Below are positions 26,602 to 35,300 of a stretch of DNA of 64,000 nucleotides, in pieces. Below the pieces are notes generated by a model. It did no database searches and was not told the DNA's origin. It worked only from the letters and a program-made list of their open reading frames with translations. This DNA is from JALHNI01 sp044226365 (lineage in GTDB: Bacteria > Acidobacteriota > Terriglobia > Bryobacterales > Bryobacteraceae). Numbering within the stretch: the first letter of the stretch is position 1; the number at the start of each line of letters is the position of its first letter. The stretch spans positions 79,447 to 143,446 of the forward strand of contig JBGAHE010000003.1 in assembly GCA_044226365.1 (NCBI GenBank), given 5' to 3'. Both the position numbers and the translations under genes were made by a program.

Positions 26602-27474
26602 GTGAGTGCGACTTACGAAGCAATTTACTACCCCGAAACGTCATACGGTGGCTTTACCGGCGTCGATGGCACGATGGCGTTTTACCTGCGCGTCAATGCG
26701 CTGATTGAACCTCATTCGCACGTTCTTGACTTCGGCTGTGGCCGCGGCTGCTATGGCGAAGACCCGGTGGCGTTGCGCCGGGAGATGCGCATCCTGCGCG
26801 GCAAATGCGCCCGAGTCGCCGGGGCGGACATCGGCGAGGAGGCGGCCTCCAACCCTTATCTCGATGAGGTGCGCCTGTTCCGACCGGGCGAGCCGGTGCC
26901 CTATCCCGATGCCAGCTTCGATGTGATGCTGGCAGATTGCGTCCTCGAACACCTGCCGGACCCGTCGGCCTTCTTCGCGGAAGCCCGTCGCGTTCTCAAG
27001 CCGGGCGGCCACCTTTGCCTGCGCACGTCGAACGTCCTCAGCTACTTCGGCTTGGCCGCGCAGTTGATCCCGGCCAGCCGCCGAGAGCAGATCCTCCACC
27101 GGACCCGGCCCGATCGCAAGGACGAGGATTCCTTTCCGACCCTCTATCGCTGCAACACTGTCTTCGCCATCCGCCGTCAACTCGCCGCGCACCGGCTGAG
27201 CGGCGTCGCCTTCGGCCATGAGAGCGAGCCGCGCTACCTCGGTCGCCGCCTGCCTGCTATTCTCGGGCGATGCTCGCTGCGCGACTCGCCCGGTACTTCT
27301 CGTTCGCCGAACTCGGCACCGATTGGCGCACGGAGATACTTGCCGGATGCACCACCTTCATCACGATGGCCTACATCGTGTTTGTCAATCCGGCGATCCT
27401 CAGCGAAACCGGCATGCCCTACCAGGCCGTCGTCGCCGCCACGTGCCTGGCCGCGGCCTTCGGCAGCATCCTGA
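26602..27474 (+). CDS. Class I SAM-dependent methyltransferase, C-terminus doubtful
   Basis: The best start is GTG at 26602 (MSATYEAIYYPETSYGG); the longer reading from 26503 overlaps the divergent gene. The Rossmann methyltransferase motifs are clear: VLDFGCGRGCYGED (SAM-binding loop), VAGADIGEEA, SFDVMLADCVLEHLPDPSAF and EARRVLKPGGHLCLRTSN. After about residue 215 (HESEPRYLG) the sequence turns into Arg/Ser/Pro-rich text typical of out-of-frame GC-rich DNA, and the frame overlaps the permease by 205 nt. The natural end has probably been lost by a frameshift or by fusion to the permease start. The substrate is unknown; relatives act on polysaccharide or quinone-like acceptors. Confidence 0.65.
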   Translation: MSATYEAIYYPETSYGGFTGVDGTMAFYLRVNALIEPHSHVLDFGCGRGCYGEDPVALRREMRILRGKCARVAGADIGEEAASNPYLDEVRLFRPGEPVPYPDASFDVMLADCVLEHLPDPSAFFAEARRVLKPGGHLCLRTSNVLSYFGLAAQLIPASRREQILHRTRPDRKDEDSFPTLYRCNTVFAIRRQLAAHRLSGVAFGHESEPRYLGRRLPAILGRCSLRDSPGTSRSPNSAPIGARRYLPDAPPSSRWPTSCLSIRRSSAKPACPTRPSSPPRAWPRPSAAS

Positions 27475-28580
27475 TGGGCGCCATCGCCCGCTATCCGATC
27501 GCGCTTGCGCCGGGCATGGGCTTGAACGCCTACTTCACCTATGCCGTCGTCAAGGGCATGGGCGTTCCCTGGCAGGTTGCCCTGGGCGCCGTGTTCATTT
27601 CTGGAGTCGTTTTCCTCCTGCTCACACTCTCGGGCATCCGCCGCCTGATTGTGCAGTCCATCCCTTCGGAACTTTATGCCGCTGTCGCCGTCGGCATCGG
27701 GCTCTTCATCGCCTTCATCGGCCTGCGGAACGCCGGCCTCGTCGCCGCCCATCCCGCCACTCTGGTGACGCTCGGCAATCTCCGCGCTCCCTCAACGCAA
27801 CTCGCCGTCGTCGGACTTCTGATCATGGCGGCGCTGTTTGCCAGAGGCGTCAAAGCGGCCATGCTCCTCGGCATTCTCGCCACCACCGGCATCGGCGGCG
27901 CCTGGGGCCTGCTCAAGTGGGACCCGCAGCCCTTCGCGCTCAACAGTCTGGGGACCACCCTCTTCGCCCTCGACATTCGCGGCGCCGTCACGCTCGGCTT
28001 CGTCGAAATTATCTTTGTCTTTCTCTTCGTTGACCTGTTCGATAACATCGGCACGCTGGTGGGCGTGGGCAAAAAAGCCGGACTCTTCAACGAGGCCCAC
28101 GAAATCCCGCGTGTCAATCGCATCCTGCTGGCTGACTCCCTGGCCACGATCTTCGGCTCGCTCGTCGGCACCTCCACCGTAGTCAGCTATATCGAATCCG
28201 CCGCCGGCGTCACCGCCGGGGGCCGCTCCGGAGTCACGGCCATCGTCACCGGGATTCTCTTCCTGCTGGCGCTCGGGCTCGTGCCCGTCCTGGGCGTCGT
28301 GCCGGCCGCCGCCACCGCGCCCGCCCTGATTCTGGTCGGCTCGATGATGATCTCCCATTCGGCGGAAATCAACTGGGCGGACCCGCTGATCGCCCTCCCC
28401 GCCTTCCTCACCATCGTCACCATCCCGCTCACCTTCTCCATCGCCAACGGCCTCGCCTTCGGCTTCACCGCCCATACGCTGCTCCAAATCCTCGCCGGCC
28501 GCGCCCGGCAGGTCAACTGGGTGGTCTATCTGCTCACCGCCCTTTTCCTGATTCGTTTCTTCTACCTCGGCCAAGGCTGA
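27270..28580 (+). CDS. NCS2-family purine permease (AzgA-like)
   Basis: A 436-aa polytopic membrane protein of the AzgA-like branch of nucleobase-cation symporters. It shows the typical opening EILAGCTTFITMAYIVFVNP, ALAPGMGLNAYFTY, LRNAGLV, the cytoplasmic motif FNEAHEIPRVNRILLADSLA, and GTSTVVSYIESAAGV. It probably imports adenine, guanine or hypoxanthine with protons. Its ATG is internal to the methyltransferase reading frame. No purine-metabolism gene is adjacent. Confidence 0.9.
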   Translation: MLAARLARYFSFAELGTDWRTEILAGCTTFITMAYIVFVNPAILSETGMPYQAVVAATCLAAAFGSILMGAIARYPIALAPGMGLNAYFTYAVVKGMGVPWQVALGAVFISGVVFLLLTLSGIRRLIVQSIPSELYAAVAVGIGLFIAFIGLRNAGLVAAHPATLVTLGNLRAPSTQLAVVGLLIMAALFARGVKAAMLLGILATTGIGGAWGLLKWDPQPFALNSLGTTLFALDIRGAVTLGFVEIIFVFLFVDLFDNIGTLVGVGKKAGLFNEAHEIPRVNRILLADSLATIFGSLVGTSTVVSYIESAAGVTAGGRSGVTAIVTGILFLLALGLVPVLGVVPAAATAPALILVGSMMISHSAEINWADPLIALPAFLTIVTIPLTFSIANGLAFGFTAHTLLQILAGRARQVNWVVYLLTALFLIRFFYLGQG

Positions 28581-28608
28581 AACCCTAAAGAGCGCGGGAG
28601 AGTCTATC

Positions 28609-30084
28609 ATGGGGACATCCATGGTGCGCCGTGCTTTTTTGTGGCTGAGTCTCGCTTCGGCAGCGCTCGCTCAACAACTCGATGTTGACCCGCGTCTGTT
28701 CACCGTTCTGGCCGCCATCAACGCCGCCGGCTTCGACGCCGAACTGGACTCGCCCAACAATCACCCGCTGCGTGAAGCCACACGCGCCTATATCGCCAGG
28801 AAGAATCCTGCCGTCCTGCCCGAGCTTCGCCGCTTCTTTGCCAACCATCGCCAGCCGAATGCCGCTCAGGAATTGAGTCAGTACATCTCTTTCGCCCTCT
28901 CCACGCGCCAGGTGCCCGACTTTGAATATCGTTTCAACGAAACGGAGTTGCCGCCCGACGTGGTGAAGCTGGCGGGCTTCGAGCGCCTGATCACCCGCTT
29001 CTACCGCGAAGCTGACCTCGAGACCTTTTACAAGCAAAACGAACCCGCGTTCGAAGCCGCCCTCCAGCGCTACCAGGAACCCGCTACGCGCATCATGAAC
29101 GACGTGAACGGGTACATGCGGAACCCCGGCGTCGGATCCCTGGGCCGCACCTTCCGCGTTTATGTCGACCTGCTGGGCTCCCCTAATCAGATCCACTACC
29201 GCAACTACCAGGATGACTTCTACGTCGTCGTCACCCCCTCGGCGGACCCGCAGGTCGATTACATCCGCAACGCTTATTTCAAGTTCATGATCGATCCGCT
29301 GACCCTCAAGTACGCGGAAGATCTCAACCAGAAACGCGGCCTCATCGACTACGTCCAGTCCTCGCCTGCGCTCGACGAGCACTACAAATCGGACTTCCTG
29401 CTGCTCACCAGCGCTTCGCTCGCCAAAGCCATCGAAGCCCGTCTCGCCCGCACCGCGGAGCGTGCTGCCCTGGTCGAAGCCGCCTTGAAGGAAGGCTACG
29501 TCCTCACCCCCGTCTTCTCCGAACTGCTCCCTGACTATGAAAAGCAGGAGCAGTCGCTGCGGCTCTATTTCCCCGAACTGATCAAGGGCATTAATCTGCG
29601 CAAGGAAGCCAAGCGCCTCGAGTCGGTCGACTTCGTCAAGACCAAGCTCGTGCGCAAAGCGCGGGTCGTCGAAGCCCCGGCGCCTCCACCCCTCACTGGC
29701 TTTTCGAAGACCATCGACGATGCCGACGTCCTGATCGAAAAGCGCGAACTTGCCCCTGCCCGCGAACTCCTACTGGGCGTCCTGAAAGAAACCGACGACA
29801 AGAAATGGCATGGCCGCGCCTACTTCGGGCTCGCCCGCATCGCCACCTTGCAGAAGGACCCCGAGACCGGGTTCAAGCTCTTCGAAACCACGCTCGAAAC
29901 ATCGCCGGAAGGCAGCATTCAAGCCTGGTCCCATTACTACCTGGGGCGGCTGTCGGAACTCGCCAATGAGCCCGACAACGCTCTGAAACATTTTGATAGC
30001 GCCCTGGCCACGCAGGGGATCTCCCCGAAAACGCGCGGATTGGTGGAACAGGCTTTGGCGGCCGCCAAAAGGAAGCGACAATAG
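28609..30084 (+). CDS. Exported TPR-containing protein
   Basis: A 491-aa protein with a signal peptide (MVRRAFLWLSLASAALAQQL). GGGAGAG lies 6 nt before the ATG at 28609; a second in-frame ATG at 28621 is possible. The body is alpha-helical without a family I recognise. TPR-like repeats fill the last 120 residues (ARELLLGVLKETDDKKWHGR, AYFGLARIATLQKDPE, SHYYLGRLSELANEPD, ALKHFDSAL). It is probably periplasmic. The downstream TPR gene begins 10 nt after the stop, so the two form an operon. Confidence 0.75.
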   Translation: MGTSMVRRAFLWLSLASAALAQQLDVDPRLFTVLAAINAAGFDAELDSPNNHPLREATRAYIARKNPAVLPELRRFFANHRQPNAAQELSQYISFALSTRQVPDFEYRFNETELPPDVVKLAGFERLITRFYREADLETFYKQNEPAFEAALQRYQEPATRIMNDVNGYMRNPGVGSLGRTFRVYVDLLGSPNQIHYRNYQDDFYVVVTPSADPQVDYIRNAYFKFMIDPLTLKYAEDLNQKRGLIDYVQSSPALDEHYKSDFLLLTSASLAKAIEARLARTAERAALVEAALKEGYVLTPVFSELLPDYEKQEQSLRLYFPELIKGINLRKEAKRLESVDFVKTKLVRKARVVEAPAPPPLTGFSKTIDDADVLIEKRELAPARELLLGVLKETDDKKWHGRAYFGLARIATLQKDPETGFKLFETTLETSPEGSIQAWSHYYLGRLSELANEPDNALKHFDSALATQGISPKTRGLVEQALAAAKRKRQ

Positions 30085-30094
30085 AGAAATCCAA

Positions 30095-30916
30095 ATGAAG
30101 GGAAAGTTCACATTCATGAAGCAGCAATTCTTGCGCGCGTTCACCGCGTTGGCCCTGGCGGGTGCCCTCTTCGGGCAGTCGGCCAGCACCAAGCAACCCA
30201 AGCCCAAGTCGCAAAAGGAAGTCGACGCCATCAACGCCGTGTTCGGCGCCACCGATGACGACTCCCGGATTGCCGCCGCCGAGAACCTTCTGACGAAGTT
30301 CGCCGACACCGAATTCAAAGGTCTGGCCCTCTACATCGCCACCGCCGCGGCCCAGAGCAAAGGTGACTTTGAAAAGACCGTCATCTACGGCGAGCGCGCT
30401 CTCGAAGCCGACCCCAAGATGTACGGCGCCATGCTGATTCTCGCTTCCGGCTACGCCTCGAAAACCAAAGAGTTCGACTTCGACAAGGAGGAGAAGCTCA
30501 CCAAGGCCGAGAAGTACGCCAACGATGGCATCGCCCTCTCGAAGACCGCCCCCAAGTCGAACCCCGCCATTTCCGACGAACAATGGGAAGCCGCCAAGAA
30601 AGACTTCGCGGCGCAAGGACACGAAGCGCTCGGGATGGCCGCGATGATCCGCAAGAAGTACGACGTAGCCATCACCAACTTCAAGGAAGCGCTCACGCTG
30701 CAGATGAAGCCCGATCCCACCACGATGTTGCGCTTGGCCTCCGCACTGAACCAATCCAACAAGTGGGACGAGGCTCTGCCTCTGCTCGACAAGATCAAGG
30801 ACAGCCCGGACGCGGTGCCTGTCGTCAAACAGGCCGCCGCTCAGGAGCGCGTCAAGGCCCTCATGGCCCAGAAGAAAGCGGCTACCCCGCCTCCCGCCGC
30901 CGCGCCGAAGCCCTAA
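30095..30916 (+). CDS. Exported TPR-repeat protein
   Basis: The start at 30095 gives 273 aa; ATG at 30116 would give a tighter signal peptide (MKQQFLRAFTALALAGALFG). TPR-like helices follow: RIAAAENLLTKFADTEFKGL, YIATAAAQSKGDFEKTVIYG, ERALEADPKMYGAMLILA, KKYDVAITNFKEALTLQ. The last 15 residues are Ala/Pro/Lys rich. It lies 10 nt after another TPR gene and 21 nt before rnc. The function is unknown; a periplasmic scaffold is likely. Confidence 0.78.
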   Translation: MKGKFTFMKQQFLRAFTALALAGALFGQSASTKQPKPKSQKEVDAINAVFGATDDDSRIAAAENLLTKFADTEFKGLALYIATAAAQSKGDFEKTVIYGERALEADPKMYGAMLILASGYASKTKEFDFDKEEKLTKAEKYANDGIALSKTAPKSNPAISDEQWEAAKKDFAAQGHEALGMAAMIRKKYDVAITNFKEALTLQMKPDPTTMLRLASALNQSNKWDEALPLLDKIKDSPDAVPVVKQAAAQERVKALMAQKKAATPPPAAAPKP

Positions 30917-30937
30917 GCTCGCTCGATCCAGCACTCT

Positions 30938-31669
30938 ATGCGGCGGCCGACGGAACCTGATTTCAGCCAGCTCGAACACCGGCTGGGCCACTGTTTCGCC
31001 GACCGCTCGCTCCTCCGGCAGGCGCTGTCTCATCGCTCCTATGCCGCGGAGCGAGTGGGCGGCGCCGCCCCTCTTTCTGACCAGAACGAACAGCTCGAAC
31101 ACCTCGGCGACTCCGTCCTTGGCTTCGTCGTTAGCGAGTATCTCTTCCGCCGTTACACCGCTGTCGCCGAAGGGCGACTTACCCAAATGAAAGCGGAATT
31201 GGTGAACGCCAGCCACCTGCACCGCACCGCGTTGCGCCTGCAACTCGGCAGCTTTCTCCTGCTGGGCAAAACCGAGGAGGTCAACGGCGGACGAGAAAAG
31301 AAAGCCCTCCTCGCTAATGCCGTGGAAGCGCTGATTGCGGCCCTCTACCTCGATGGCGGCATCGATCGTGTACGCCGCTTCGTCCTGCGCGAAATCATCG
31401 GCGAATTCCGCCCGTTCGAGCCCCTCCCCGACATCTCCGCCGCCGATTACAAAGGCGCCCTGCAGGAGTTGGCCCGGCTGCGCAAGCTCCCCGCTCCCCA
31501 CTACTCCGTTGTGCGGGAAGAAGGTCCCCAACACGCGAAGACGTTCACCGTGGAAGTCCGCGTGGGCGAAGGCTTCAGTGGCCGCGCCGAAGGCTCCACC
31601 AAGAAGGCCGCGAGTCAGTTAGCCGCACAGTACGCGCTCGAGCAGATCACCGCGCCTTCCGTCGTTTAA
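30938..31669 (+). CDS. rnc: Ribonuclease III
   Basis: A 243-aa protein. The RNase III catalytic domain (about 8-155) shows the signature NEQLEHLGDSVLGFVVSEYL, with the catalytic Glu/Asp pair, and the second acidic site in LLANAVEALIAALYLDGG; the usual Asp there is Asn, as in several other phyla. A double-stranded RNA-binding domain follows (about 165-240, DYKGALQELARLR, STKKAASQLAAQYALEQI). It processes rRNA precursors and other duplex RNA. Its last 23 nt overlap the 3' end of convergent motB. Confidence 0.95.
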   Translation: MRRPTEPDFSQLEHRLGHCFADRSLLRQALSHRSYAAERVGGAAPLSDQNEQLEHLGDSVLGFVVSEYLFRRYTAVAEGRLTQMKAELVNASHLHRTALRLQLGSFLLLGKTEEVNGGREKKALLANAVEALIAALYLDGGIDRVRRFVLREIIGEFRPFEPLPDISAADYKGALQELARLRKLPAPHYSVVREEGPQHAKTFTVEVRVGEGFSGRAEGSTKKAASQLAAQYALEQITAPSVV

Positions 31670-32576
31670 GCTTTACCGGTGGGCCCGCCGCTGTCGGCTT
31701 CGCCGCCGTCGGCGCCGCCTCGGACTTCGCCACCGCTTCTGCTTTCACCGGCCCCTTTTGCGCCTGCTTCACTTTCTCCGGCTCAGACGTCAAGCCAAAC
31801 TGATTCAGGATGATGATATCCACGCGCCGGTTCTTCGCGCGTCCTTCCTCGGTGCGGTTATCGGCAATCGGTACCGTGTCGGCGTAGCCCGCCACCGCCA
31901 TATTGCCTCGATTCACCCCGAAACGCTGCTCGAGCAACTCAAGCGTCGCAATTGATCGGGCCGCCGCGAGTGACCAGTTATTCGGAAAGCGCTTGGACCG
32001 AATCGGCGTCGCATCCGTGTGCCCCTCCAGGCGAATCGGATTGGTCAGCTTACGGATGGAGTCCGCCACCTTCTCGACGATCGGGTAAGCCTCGGGATTG
32101 ATCGCGTCGCTCGCCGGCGCAAAGAACGCCGCTTCGCGCATACTCACCACCAGCCCTCGCGGCTCCAGGCTCACGTCCAGTTTCCCTGCTTGAATCTCAG
32201 TCTGCAAATCACCGGTCAGGGCCTGAAAGGACGGCAACAACTCCACCACCGCCGCCTGCGCCGCATTGGCCTTGGGATCTGCTTGCTCCGGTTTCTTCGG
32301 CTCCTTGGGCGCCCCTTCGTACGGCTTCGCCTCGCGCAGATGGATTGCCTGATTATCCTTCGACTTCCCCAGAAAACCGGCCACCGTCGTCACAAAGGCG
32401 CCTTGCTCCAGCGCTTCCTTCACCGCCGCGGACACCACCTTCTGCTTGTCCTTATCCGCATGCGAGGTCGCGAACATCACGACAAAGAACGCGAACAGCA
32501 AGGTGATGAAGTCGGCATAGGACACCAGCCAGCGCTCATGGTTGGCGTGCTCCGGATGCTTGGCCCTGCGTGCCAC
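31647..32576 (-). CDS. motB: Flagellar motor stator protein MotB
   Basis: A 309-aa protein. One N-terminal transmembrane helix contains the proton-carrying Asp in SYADFITLLFAFFVVMFA. An OmpA-like peptidoglycan-binding domain (about 150-270) shows IRLEGHTDATPI, NWSLAAARSIATLELL and GRAKNRRVDIIIL. The last 40 residues are Ala/Pro/Lys-rich. MotB anchors the stator to peptidoglycan and forms the ion channel with MotA. It is encoded 3 nt after motA and ends 23 nt inside convergent rnc. Confidence 0.92.
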   Translation of the reverse strand: MARRAKHPEHANHERWLVSYADFITLLFAFFVVMFATSHADKDKQKVVSAAVKEALEQGAFVTTVAGFLGKSKDNQAIHLREAKPYEGAPKEPKKPEQADPKANAAQAAVVELLPSFQALTGDLQTEIQAGKLDVSLEPRGLVVSMREAAFFAPASDAINPEAYPIVEKVADSIRKLTNPIRLEGHTDATPIRSKRFPNNWSLAAARSIATLELLEQRFGVNRGNMAVAGYADTVPIADNRTEEGRAKNRRVDIIILNQFGLTSEPEKVKQAQKGPVKAEAVAKSEAAPTAAKPTAAGPPVKLKRRKAR

Positions 32577-32579
32577 CAG

Positions 32580-33371
32580 TTAGGCCTTGGCTTTCTTCGG
32601 CGCACCCGCGGGCAGGAAGGCCTCGAGCTTCACGCGCAGCAGCTTGGGGTTCATCCCCTCCACAATGCCGGTCACGCCCTCCATCGTCAGTTCCATCAGG
32701 CGGACCTCGTCTTGCGCCCGCGCCTTGATCTTGTTCGCCGCCGGCAGCAATAAGATGTTGGCCAACGCCACGCCGTACACGGTCGCCACAAAGGACACCG
32801 CAATGCCGTGGCCCACTTCGTTCACATCGGAGAGATTCTTCATCACCTGAATGAGGCCCAACACCGCGCCGATGATTCCGATCGTCGGCGCGTAACCACC
32901 GGCCGACTCGAACACCTTGGCTTCCTGATCGGAGTGCGTTTCGGTGGCCGTCATCTCGAGTTCCAGCATGTTGCGGACGTCCTGTAAATCCGCACCGTCC
33001 ATCGCCAGCGAGAGCGCCTTCCTCAGAAACTGATCCTCCAGCGACTGCACCTCGCGCTCCAGCGAAACAATGCCCGCCTTCCGCGCCTTGGTCGCAAAAT
33101 CGATCAACACTTCAATGCGCTGCGCCGGATCATCAGAAGGCTCCACCAGCACCGAACGCAGGCGCCGCCCCGCCGCCATCAGCGTCGCCAGCGGCGTATT
33201 CACCATCACCGCTCCCACCGTGCCGCCCACCACAATCAGCGCGGCGGTTACCTGTACGACATCTTTGAATTGACCGCCTTCCAGCAACAGTCCGCCGAGG
33301 ATACCGCCTGCGGCCAGCACCACACCGCCAATTGTTGCGAGATCCGGTCGGACGCTTTTCGTCGCTGCCAT
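32580..33371 (-). CDS. motA: Flagellar motor stator protein MotA
   Basis: A 263-aa protein with four membrane helices in the MotA/TolQ/ExbB layout. It shows ATIGGVVLAAGGILGGLLLE, the cytoplasmic loop with RKAGIVSLEREVQSLEDQFL, and helices 3-4 with GGYAPTIGIIGAVLGLIQVM and VSFVATVYGVALANILLLPA. Together with MotB it makes the ion-driven stator. It lies 3 nt after flbD and 3 nt before motB, so the three form one operon. Confidence 0.93.
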   Translation of the reverse strand: MAATKSVRPDLATIGGVVLAAGGILGGLLLEGGQFKDVVQVTAALIVVGGTVGAVMVNTPLATLMAAGRRLRSVLVEPSDDPAQRIEVLIDFATKARKAGIVSLEREVQSLEDQFLRKALSLAMDGADLQDVRNMLELEMTATETHSDQEAKVFESAGGYAPTIGIIGAVLGLIQVMKNLSDVNEVGHGIAVSFVATVYGVALANILLLPAANKIKARAQDEVRLMELTMEGVTGIVEGMNPKLLRVKLEAFLPAGAPKKAKA

Positions 33372-33374
33372 GCG

Positions 33375-33596
33375 CTAGTTGCTCTCCTCCGGGGGCTGGT
33401 CAAATGAACGCCAACTGCAGCCGGTCGATCTCCGGAAGTCGCGGATCCTCTCGATTACCTCATCGGGCGTTTCCAGCACGACAAACTTCTGTCCCGTCGT
33501 CATACAAATCACCGTGTCCGGCGTAGTCTCTACGTGCTCGATCAAGTCGGAATTCACCACGAGCGAGGCCCGGTTCAACCGCGTCAAACGAATCAT
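33375..33596 (-). CDS. flbD: Flagellar FlbD family protein
   Basis: A 73-aa protein. MIRLTRLNRASLVVNSDLIE and VICMTTGQKFVVLETPDEVI match the short FlbD family found in flagellar and swarming operons of many bacteria; its biochemical role is not settled. GGA lies about 10 nt before the ATG. It heads the flbD-motA-motB operon. Confidence 0.88.
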   Translation of the reverse strand: MIRLTRLNRASLVVNSDLIEHVETTPDTVICMTTGQKFVVLETPDEVIERIRDFRRSTGCSWRSFDQPPEESN

Positions 33597-33658
33597 AAAA
33601 CTGGTTCCAATCAGGGGCTATCTCTGCCTCATCGTCCACTCTCGGCGCGCTATGAGTT

Positions 33659-33685
33659 CAAAGTTCCCTCCCGCGAAACCGATAA
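33659..33685 (+). promoter_or_regulatory. Sigma-28 (FliA)-like promoter
   Basis: CAAAGTTC, then 11 nt, then ACCGATAA. The FliA consensus is TAAAGTTT-N11-GCCGATAA, so 13 of 16 positions match with exact spacing. It points away from flbD toward the small gene at 33693. The expected transcript start falls at or next to that GTG. Confidence 0.55.
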
Positions 33686-33692
33686 GCATCGC

Positions 33693-33938
33693 GTGACCGG
33701 AAGTAGAGCGATTCAGTTTTTGGCGGAGGATCTTCTGACGGCGGTTTTACGACATCCGCGCCAGATCGCCCGGCAGGCGGGCGTCATTGAGCGCGCCGCA
33801 TGGCCCGAGTCGTCGGAAGAGGGGGAAGTGCTGGCTGCCGTCGCAGCTTCGTTGAGAGAAAACTTGGCGCGAGGGGATCGGCGCCAACCGGAAGCGGAAC
33901 TTCACTTGCTCCGCCATCTGGCGGGGCGACGTCAATAA
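33693..33938 (+). CDS. Small helical protein of unknown function behind a sigma-28-like promoter
   Basis: An 81-aa frame from GTG at 33693 (VTGSRAIQFLAEDLLTAVLR). The product is charged, largely predicted helical, with no membrane segment or signal peptide. I do not recognise a family; it does not show a clear FlgM anti-sigma core. No ribosome binding site precedes the GTG, but a FliA-type promoter ends 7 nt upstream, which would make it a leaderless late flagellar gene. It sits between the flbD operon and the MerR gene, ending 3 nt from the MerR stop. It could be a motility accessory or regulator; it could also be a chance frame. Confidence 0.5.
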   Translation: MTGSRAIQFLAEDLLTAVLRHPRQIARQAGVIERAAWPESSEEGEVLAAVAASLRENLARGDRRQPEAELHLLRHLAGRRQ

Positions 33939-33941
33939 TGC

Positions 33942-34484
33942 CTAGGCCATTGGATCGAGAGCCAGCATCTCGAGCATCGAACGGATCTCGGCCCGCAGCT
34001 CATTCAACGCCGCGTTCGACTGAACCGGGGCGCTAGCGGAAGGACCCGCATGGTTCGCGGCTGAAACACTCGCCACTGTTGAGCTGGGCACCGGTACCGA
34101 AGACACCGTCGTCGAGCCAGCTCCGGATGCCACCGCGGCGGCCGTGGCAATCTCGAGCGTGGCGGTCTTCGCGCCCTTCCGGCTCACCGTCTCCGCCTTA
34201 TGCAGAGCGTCCAGATACTTGCGGGCGCCTTCGATCGTGTAACGTTCCTGGTACAGCAGACGCTTGATGTCGAGAATTAACTCCACATCTTTGCGCCGGT
34301 ACAGACGATGGTTACTGCCTGACTTCTTCGGCCCGATCGCCGGAAATTCGGTTTCCCAGTAGCGCAGCACGTAAGGTTTAACGCCTGCGATCCGGCTGAC
34401 GTCGCCGATCCGAAAATACAGCTTGTTCGGGATTTCGGGAGTCGCTACGGGCGCAGTCGCGTGGGTCGCCATGGGTTCGAGCAC
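33942..34484 (-). CDS. MerR-family transcriptional regulator
   Basis: 180 aa from GTG at 34484; ATG at 34472 (MATHATAPV) is an alternative, with AAAGG upstream. The winged-helix MerR domain is clear: YFRIGDVSRIAGVKPYVLRY, NHRLYRRKDVELILDIKRLL and LYQERYTIEGARKYL. The C-terminal half is a low-complexity Ala/Ser/Val linker ending in a short helix (LNELRAEIRSMLEMLAL), with no cysteine metal site, so it resembles the MlrA-like branch rather than metal sensors. The divergent neighbour is rlmB. Confidence 0.88.
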   Translation of the reverse strand: MLEPMATHATAPVATPEIPNKLYFRIGDVSRIAGVKPYVLRYWETEFPAIGPKKSGSNHRLYRRKDVELILDIKRLLYQERYTIEGARKYLDALHKAETVSRKGAKTATLEIATAAAVASGAGSTTVSSVPVPSSTVASVSAANHAGPSASAPVQSNAALNELRAEIRSMLEMLALDPMA

Positions 34485-34539
34485 CTTTCTATTGGCTTAT
34501 CTAGAATCGTACGGGAAGCCACTGCGAGCGTCAAGACGA

Positions 34540-34545
34540 TACACT
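34540..34545 (+). promoter_or_regulatory. TACACT -10 box 6 nt before the rlmB GTG
   Basis: TACACT is followed by CGAATT and the GTG at 34552, with no ribosome binding site. It would drive the rlmB-to-S41 protease operon as a leaderless transcript. Confidence 0.5.
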
Positions 34546-34551
34546 CGAATT

Positions 34552-35289
34552 GTGCCTTCTGACAAAAACATTTTCGCAAAAAATGTTCTTTCCGGCGTTC
34601 ATCCCGTCACCGAGGCCATTAAAAGTGGCCGTCAAATCGATCGTCTCCTGATTGTCGAGGGTTCCGGCGGTGCTCGTTTGCAAGAGTTAATCGACCTCGC
34701 GCGGGATCGTCGTATCCCCTTGCGCTTTGAATCCCGCGCCGTTCTGGACCGTACAGCCGGCATGGCCAATCACCAGGGCGTCGTCGCCATCACCGCCGCG
34801 CACCGCTACGCCAAGCTCACGGAAGTCGAACTGGGCCCGTTGGTGGTCGCCGCCGACGGCGTTGAGGATCCGCATAACCTGGGGGCGATTGTGCGCTCGG
34901 CTTATGCGGCCGGGGCCTCCTGCATTCTCATCCCGGAACGCCGCGCCGTCGGCCTCACCGACACGGTGGCCAAAGCTGCCGCCGGCGCCCTCGAATATTT
35001 CCCCGTGGTGCGCGTTACGAATTTGAACCGCGCGCTCGAGGACCTCAAGAAAGAAGGCTACTGGATCTATGGCCTCGACGAACGGGGCAAAGAGTCCTAT
35101 TCGGACGTGAAGTATGCCACGCCGACGGTCCTGGTCCTCGGCGGCGAGGGTGACGGTCTGCATCAGCATACGCGCGAACATTGCGATTTTTTGGTCCGCA
35201 TTCCGATGCACGGTGAGATCTCGTCGCTCAACGTCTCTGTCGCGGCCGGCATCGCGATGTTCGAATGGCGGAAACAGCAGAAAGGCTAA
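34552..35289 (+). CDS. rlmB: 23S rRNA 2'-O-methyltransferase, RlmB/TrmH family
   Basis: 245 aa from GTG at 34552; the reading further upstream overlaps the divergent regulator. An N-terminal substrate-binding domain (FAKNVLSGVHPVTEAIKSGR) precedes a SPOUT methyltransferase domain with all three TrmH motifs: GVEDPHNLGAIVRSAYAAGA, VLGGEGDGL, and PMHGEISSLNVSVAAGIAMF. It probably methylates G2251 of 23S rRNA, although other SPOUT rRNA targets are possible. It heads a seven-gene operon; ggt starts 11 nt downstream. Confidence 0.88.
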   Translation: MPSDKNIFAKNVLSGVHPVTEAIKSGRQIDRLLIVEGSGGARLQELIDLARDRRIPLRFESRAVLDRTAGMANHQGVVAITAAHRYAKLTEVELGPLVVAADGVEDPHNLGAIVRSAYAAGASCILIPERRAVGLTDTVAKAAAGALEYFPVVRVTNLNRALEDLKKEGYWIYGLDERGKESYSDVKYATPTVLVLGGEGDGLHQHTREHCDFLVRIPMHGEISSLNVSVAAGIAMFEWRKQQKG

Positions 35290-35300
35290 ACTGGGAGACG

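Noticed and set aside
33747..33935. 62-aa minus-strand frame opposite the small sigma-28 gene
   Set aside because: No promoter, no ribosome binding site and no similarity; the opposite frame has better support.
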